Below, in pieces: positions 58,312-64,000 of a DNA stretch of 64,000 bases. Position 1 is the first letter of the stretch, and every line of letters starts with the position of its first letter. The translations under genes and the position numbers were made by a program. The stretch is from Bimuria novae-zelandiae CBS 107.79 (lineage: Eukaryota > Ascomycota > Dothideomycetes > Pleosporales > Didymosphaeriaceae), in NCBI GenBank assembly GCA_010015655.1, contig ML976662.1, positions 866,818-930,817 on the forward strand. The letters run 5' to 3'. The notes beneath the pieces are model-generated. The model did not search any database. It was given only the letters and a program-made list of their open reading frames with translations, and had not been told where the DNA came from.

Positions 58312-59629
58312 ATGCGTTTCATCCTTTCAATTTGCCTCTTCGTAGGCTCCTCGGCCGCTCTTTCAATTTCCCGGTCAGGCAAATGCGGCTCTGCGGTAGG
58401 ACTGACGTGCTCGGGGTCGGCCTTCGGGTCTTGCTGCTCGAAATATGGACATTGGTCAGTTTTTTCCGGATTGAGATATAGCAGTGGGACTAACACAACA
58501 ACAACAGTGGATCATCGACTGCTTACTGTGGGACTGGCTGCCAGTCCGGCTTCGGAAAATGCAGCTCACGTGCATCGGCACCAGGGTACTCAGCAGCTCC
58601 TGTGTCGAAGAAAATAAGCCCGGACGGAACGTGTGGTGGCAGCAAAGGCTACACCTGTTCAGGATCCAAGTACGGAAACTGCTGTTCGCGATACGGACGT
58701 TGTGGGTCATCGAGCGACTGCTGCGGGACCGGGTGCAAATCAGGATTTGGGCGTTGTAACTCTGCTTCTTCCTCCAGAGCAACCGCATCTACTCCATCGA
58801 GTCGGACGTCTATGACAAGATCGACCGCATCTACCCCTTCTCGTGCCGTTTCTCCTATCCGTTCAACCGCGTTATCCAGTCATCCAGTCCCGAGTGCTTC
58901 TGCTGCAAGCCCTTATCTTTCCCTGACACCAAACGGTCGCTGCGGTATCTATCAAGGCAAGAACTTTGGATATACCTGCAAGGGCTCAAAGTGGGGAAAC
59001 TGCTGCAATAAGTACGGCTACTGTGGGAAGACGAATGATTGCTGCGGCGACGGATGTCAAGCAGGCTTTGGACAATGCAATAGGAGGTCTTCGTCGACAT
59101 CGGTGGTGCCGTCGTCTTCTTCTGCTCCTTCGTCTTTGCCTTCCAGCGCCATCCTGACATCAGGCTCAACGACTACTATAATGATTGTTTCATCATCGTC
59201 CGCTGTCGATACCCCATCTTCGAGCTTACAGTCTCCGTCTTCCATCGAGCCGTCTTCCGTCGAGCCACCTTCCTCCACCGTTGAGCCTACTTCCTCCTCC
59301 GCAGAGCCTCCAGTATCGACTATCGAACCAGGCTCTTCCTCCTTGCCTTCATCCACGGAGACCTCCACTCTCCCACAACCCACCTGCGCAGCCTCTGGCG
59401 GTAAGCACTTCCATCTTTCCCATATCAGCAACTGTGCCGTGCTAATTCACCTTCAGCTACTTGTTCGTCCAACCTGGGCTGCTGCGACAGCTTGCTCGGC
59501 TGTTTCAATAATCTCTGCCAGCAATGCATTCCTTCCAATCAGCTTTGCACGATCCAAAGCTTCGTGAATTGTTGTTCACAATGCTGCTATTTCCCGACGG
59601 GTGATGTGCAGGCAGGAATCTGCTGCTAA
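58312..59629 (+). CDS. Secreted protein with three hevein-type chitin-binding domains
   Basis: Three exons (58312-58454, 58508-59400, 59457-59629) with 53- and 56-nt introns; 402 residues. Signal peptide MRFILSICLFVGSSAALS. Three chitin-binding type-1 (hevein) domains follow: about 24-62 (first intron falls inside it, rebuilding KYGHCGSSTAYCGTGC), 87-122 (TCGGSKGYTC...CCSRYGRCG) and 189-228 (CKGSKWGNCCNKYGYCG). They are separated by a Ser/Thr/Pro linker, and a long Ser/Pro-rich stretch (about 229-345) suits heavy O-glycosylation. The C-terminal 57 residues hold a second cysteine-rich module with CC pairs (NLGCCDSLLGC, VNCCSQCC) ending in Cys-Cys. No enzyme domain; probably a wall or apoplastic chitin-binding protein. 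Confidence 0.9.
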
Positions 59630-62600
59630 GTCTGACACAAGCATATTGGATAGGGTAGAGGGATGTAACCTAATAATAATCATAATTCGCTCGCTATCTT
59701 CCCAGTCGGGAATATTACCTTCTTTCTGCAAGAGCCCACTTGAATTGCTACTGTTACGGCAGTGACTGCATTACCGTAGATAGCACCAATTTTCCTTTCG
59801 CAATAACTGGAGGAATTTAGCAGTGGGGTCGAGGAATATCACGGTACACCTGCCAACAGCGGAGGAACGATGGATTGCATTTGCTATCAAAGCTAATGAG
59901 AATATTTCGATAGCATATTCTGGAGTTACACATGCTCAAATCGCCTGCCGCAGAATTTGGATAACGACCGCCCGTAGTATGGAATTTTTCTCGGTAACTC
60001 ACAATTCAATACAAGCCCTGCGGTGCCAAATGTTATCGATGGTGGTTTTGGTACCGGCTTGTGACATTTGTGGATGGATTTGTCTCTACATTGCCGGAAG
60101 TTGGAGTTCGGACATTGCTTTTCAACGCTCTTGTGTTTCATCTTGATACCATGAGGTTTCGGCACCGCTTGTCCATGGCATCACTTTAAGCGGCGCGTTA
60201 TTTGTGCATGAAGCTCAAGCAGATGACCTTCTCGACAAACCTTTTACGTTAAGAAGATTGGAGGTACAGCTACAGCTTTAAGTCTATGTGGTAGCACCAA
60301 GCTCATATATGTGTCGTTCAGCTTTGCCAATGCAACCATTATCTTCATTACCCATTGTGTGGGATTGGGCGGACGAACCAGAGCGTCTTGCAAACCTTGG
60401 AAGTCCAAGAGCACTACCAATAACTCTTGTGACCCCACGCCAATGCAAGTCTCGAACAACCCCTGAAATCACGCTGCTGTGTTCAGTTATCCCCAGGCAA
60501 GAAAAGCAGAGCGTTGAACCAAGACCCCGCAGAAGGAAGAGACCGCCTGAGCCCACTGAAGGAAGCACAAGCTTACTAATCGGGCCTATTATACATGTGC
60601 ACGTCCCAGTCAAGGCATATCATCCTCGGGTGATCAACTTCGTGTTTCGTATTCAGATATTCAATGAAGCTCGGCCACATGACGATTTCACAGCAAATGT
60701 GATCGCACAACAGAAGCGTCGCCTAGCGCACGCCGACCAGAAACACACTCTATATATGACCTCCTACTGCTCACAGCTACGCCGCTCCCCTTGACATCGA
60801 TGCAGTCTGTTTTAACTACATTGCTAAGCTTTCGGGAACCATGTGGAGCGTATGCTATGTCGTACATTAGTTCACCGATGAACAGCGTAGTGTTTCCCCA
60901 CGCTACTATCTGCTATCCGTAGATCTGTCATTTGTTGAAAAACGTGGTTGCCTCTAATGGGAAACTTTCAGCTACACATGGAATTCGCTGTGGTGTTCGG
61001 ATAGAAATTCCAGTCAACTTGCTCTTCGCGGTGAAGTTGAGTCTAACTAGGAATGAACGTGGTGTGCGGCGGGGTTGTGTAGAGTGTTGGTTCGTGTTGG
61101 TGAGGCTGGGAGGCTTTTCCTTTTCTGCCGCTTTGGACTAGCTTTTCCACCTATCAAAGAGAGATAGAGGCAGCCTAGCCATAGACACGGGTCTGGGGGC
61201 GTAACGGTTGCTGCCAGCTTCATGTATGCTGCGTATAGCTCTACTTACTGACGAAAAGGAGCTTCCTGTCACGTTCAGTAAGGGGCATAGAGGTGGGAGT
61301 GAATTGGTAGGGTCAGTGAGCTCAAGGATCAACTGTTGGCATCAGATTCAGAAAGGACTACGCCCATGCCGGGACACCATCATCGTTCCCAACAAAACCC
61401 AACTTTCTGGAGCACATTTCCTATCCGAAATATCACGACAGTCCTTATCACAATGCAACTCTATTCCTGCGCTATTAGAAATGTATGCTTCCGATTTTGA
61501 CCTAACACGCAAGAGAGACGAAAACTCCGCTAAACAAGCTTAGGTCTAGAGGGTGCACGTGGGTCCTACAAGAGGTGTGCTCCTATGGTCCCACGACATG
61601 TGCTACGGCTGAAACGCAACGGCTGAAGGTGGGGAAATACGACTCGTCAAAGGTAGTACAAAGAATCGGTGGGACGAATTGCTACGCTCGCTTTCAGCCC
61701 ATTCCTGACAACAGTCTCGCCAAATCAAATTAACTTTCCCCCACCCGTTGCATAACACGTGCAAGAAACCCCGAAGTCGAAGCAAAGAGGTAGAGTGAGC
61801 GCCATTCAAGCTCACTCCAGCTGCTCCTAGAATTAGACAACATACACAAGGCAACCTACCTCAACCGCAAGGCATGCTCTGGGGGCATGTCGGGCGTAAT
61901 AGACAGGGCTATTCGTGCCGTAGGGCTGAGGGATGACAGGCGTGGCCTGGATGATCATATGCGTGGCGGATGATAAATCCCCTTCCATGCTAGTCCCGTC
62001 TGCCCGTATCTAAACATTGTCTTACGCGGCGTCGGTGCTTCACTGGTCCGCGAGACATAACATGCTCTGCTATAGCACTAAAGACCTCTATACTAGGGTC
62101 TCGTAAGGCAACCATTCTATTTACGCCCGAGCAAGTCGCTGCCGATGATATCCGGAAGAAGCTGCACTAACGGCGCGTGCGCTATTCGCGGTGATGGTAG
62201 TTGCTGCGCGGTTGTGACCTCCCCTCGGAGATCGGTACGCGGCGTCAAGAGCCTCTGGCGGCTATTTTCAAGTGCCGTAGACGAAGAGGCAATGCTGCGG
62301 CACAAATACGCGCCAGTGACAAGAGGAACTATAGTGGACCTCACGTAGAGCGTATATCACTCAGGCGCCCTGGACATACCGGTGCCACTTCACCCCAGGT
62401 TAGGTCGCTGATTTTACGTTAGACGAAGGCACTGCCAAGTGGCTCGATACACCCGATAGTGCCTTCCTAACGGGTATTGCAGGGAATGCCGGGGGACGCA
62501 ATTGACTTTGCTCCTCACCGATCACTGTGGGCGGGGCGGCATACCGTCTCTTCTGACCGGTCAATGAGGCGAAATGTTTAATTCTTTTCAAATGCTACGT

Positions 62601-64000
62601 CCCTGGACCTCCATGGGCCCATATAGGACTGATAATGGAGGCGGTGAGCAGTTGCACGTTGCTCAAGTTGACGTAAGATTCGCAAGATGCGAGGATTTGC
62701 TCGAACGAAGATTGCTTGCAGTGTGGGTCCTCAGCGCACGTCATTCGCGCCTATTCTGATCTTTTTTGCCTTGCGCGGGGTGTTAGAATGATGGTCAAAC
62801 TTCAAGCTCGACTCAAACGCCGGCCAGGGCGGCAAGACAGCTAGGGAAACGAGCGTTCGTTACTGCGGTATACCGAAGTGGACAAGCGCTCCTCCGCTCT
62901 GGGTATAGCACGCTGAAGCACCTTTTTGTGTGTACTCGTTCTCATCCCGAATCTCGATACGAGAAATTCCAATTTTTGCAGTCTGACGAGCTTGTTGGTC
63001 AACACCTGATTAAAGCTCGGTGACATTTTGTTGCATCAAATGGACCGCAATTCGTATAAAAAACGGTGAATTGATGTTGCTGTCATAGCCTCACCCGCAT
63101 ATGCCACGCTTAAGTCTACTATAGACAGGGTTTATACAGCACAGTGTTAAGCGAGTATCCTTTTTGGATTCGTAAATGGACAGATAACATATCTATAGGC
63201 TAGAGCTGGACGGCCTGTGTGTCCTAGGCAACGATCACGGCGAAGCCCGAAAGGCGAGTCAGCGAAATCCGCTCGTTCAATACCTTTGTTCCGTGTCCAT
63301 GTGCAAGTCTGGTTGGCATCTACTACTTGCAAGAAGGATCTTCCGATCGCTAATGGCGGTACCTGCAAACGAATGTTTCTGTAAGCGAAGGCGTACGCCC
63401 TAATTCGCGCCCTTGGCTCAAACATGTCTGCATCCCAGAGTCGACGAGGAATAGTCCTTACCGCACCCGCGCATGATAGAACCATCGGGAGGGATAGACA
63501 CGGAGCGTATAATTTCAATTTATCCGGCATGGATCTTCATCTGTCTCACGGTCATCTGAGAAGAACACCCAAACGTTGAGTCAGGATGTCTTGACGATTG
63601 ACCTGCACTTACCACAGCATGCGTCCTGCAAGCTTCTGAAGAGCCAAGTCCCACCCGCTGAACAGGTGACAAGACGTTGACGCACCAAACCTCAAGCATC
63701 CGCCCCAAACGCTATCAGTGATTGTGGCGCTGAACCGCCATAACGGTATTGGCGCAACAGTCCAGATTAAGCCTACTGCAGACGAAGGACGAACAATGAG
63801 ATTTATCCGTTCCTCCCGCTGGCGAGCGCATCGTCCCGCGCGATAGTATCTCATTAAGATAGGGATCGTTGTGAGACAACACGATCGCGAGAAACAAAGT
63901 CAGCACCTTATGCTGAACGCCGCGTGAAGCGCCGATGCGAGAACATTTGCGGCGTGCTTGTAGTTCAGAGGCACTCCGGGTGTCAATGGCGGTAAACCCC
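59630..64000. other. Long region without a recognised gene
   Basis: 4.4 kb to the window end. Many short frames, none with a known domain. On the minus strand near the right edge (63906-63520) a well-formed GT-AG intron (63612-63556, GTAAGT donor, TTCTCAG acceptor) would join coding-like pieces ending in ...DACC and ...DEDPCRIN with a stop, but the upstream exons do not resolve. It may be the 3' end of a gene entering from beyond the window. Confidence 0.35.

Noticed and set aside
60288..60794. 168-codon plus-strand frame in the right gene-poor region
   Set aside because: Starts with GTG, lacks recognisable domains, and no flanking splice sites support it.
1..64000. tRNA, rRNA or CRISPR-like arrays
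   Set aside because: Looked for T-loop boxes (GTTCRANNC) with paired stems and for regularly spaced repeats; found none that fold or recur convincingly.

Overview
The window is nuclear DNA of a filamentous ascomycete (Pezizomycotina). I infer a Dothideomycete-like plant- or surface-associated fungus, but the sequence alone does not fix the order. The basis is short introns (46-60 nt, GT(A/G)NGT donors, CTAAC/CTGAC-like branch sites, YAG acceptors), intergenic gaps of 0.2-4 kb, and gene families typical of this group: GON7, MRS2, PRM1, LysM and cutinase secreted proteins, and a Pth11/SAT5-type rhodopsin-like membrane protein. A 65-base run of N (28564-28628) marks an assembly gap. I found no rRNA, tRNA or CRISPR-like feature.

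Layout. 0-7 kb holds core genes: a large disordered protein with an F-box-like segment and a C-terminal UBA domain, a DUF1115/Prp3_C protein, and the mitochondrial Mg2+ channel MRS2. 7-22 kb is a gene-poor accessory stretch. It has a complete-ended hAT transposon (9048-12195, 8-bp target duplication) whose transposase frame carries stop codons, a small secreted protein broken by one TAG, a decayed WD40 gene, a rhodopsin-like membrane protein, an F-box gene broken by one frameshift, a LysM protein and a cutinase. 23-31 kb has GON7 (KEOPS), VPS39/VAM6 (HOPS), a doubtful small basic protein and PRM1 (mating cell fusion), followed by 3.6 kb without a recognisable gene.

34-49 kb is gene-dense and housekeeping: three conserved proteins without a firm function, phosphomannose isomerase, an MNN10/MNN11-type alpha-1,6-mannosyltransferase, the circularly permuted mitochondrial GTPase GEP3/MTG3, and aspartate aminotransferase with an apparent 3-nt exon. 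50-56 kb has the phosphorelay protein YPD1, an AKAP7/2H-phosphoesterase-like protein, and two membrane proteins transcribed toward each other. 57-60 kb has a cysteine-rich small protein and a protein with three hevein-type chitin-binding domains. 59.6-64 kb holds nothing I can call with confidence.

Functional links. Phosphomannose isomerase supplies mannose for the glycosylation in which the divergently placed GT34 mannosyltransferase takes part. GEP3 and aspartate aminotransferase, both predicted mitochondrial, share a 240-bp divergent promoter. The LysM, cutinase, hevein-type and small cysteine-rich proteins form a surface/host-interaction set near transposon and pseudogene debris. I did not find a clearly new multi-gene system. 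The strongest unusual signals are the 3-nt exon and the intact-ended but mutated hAT element.
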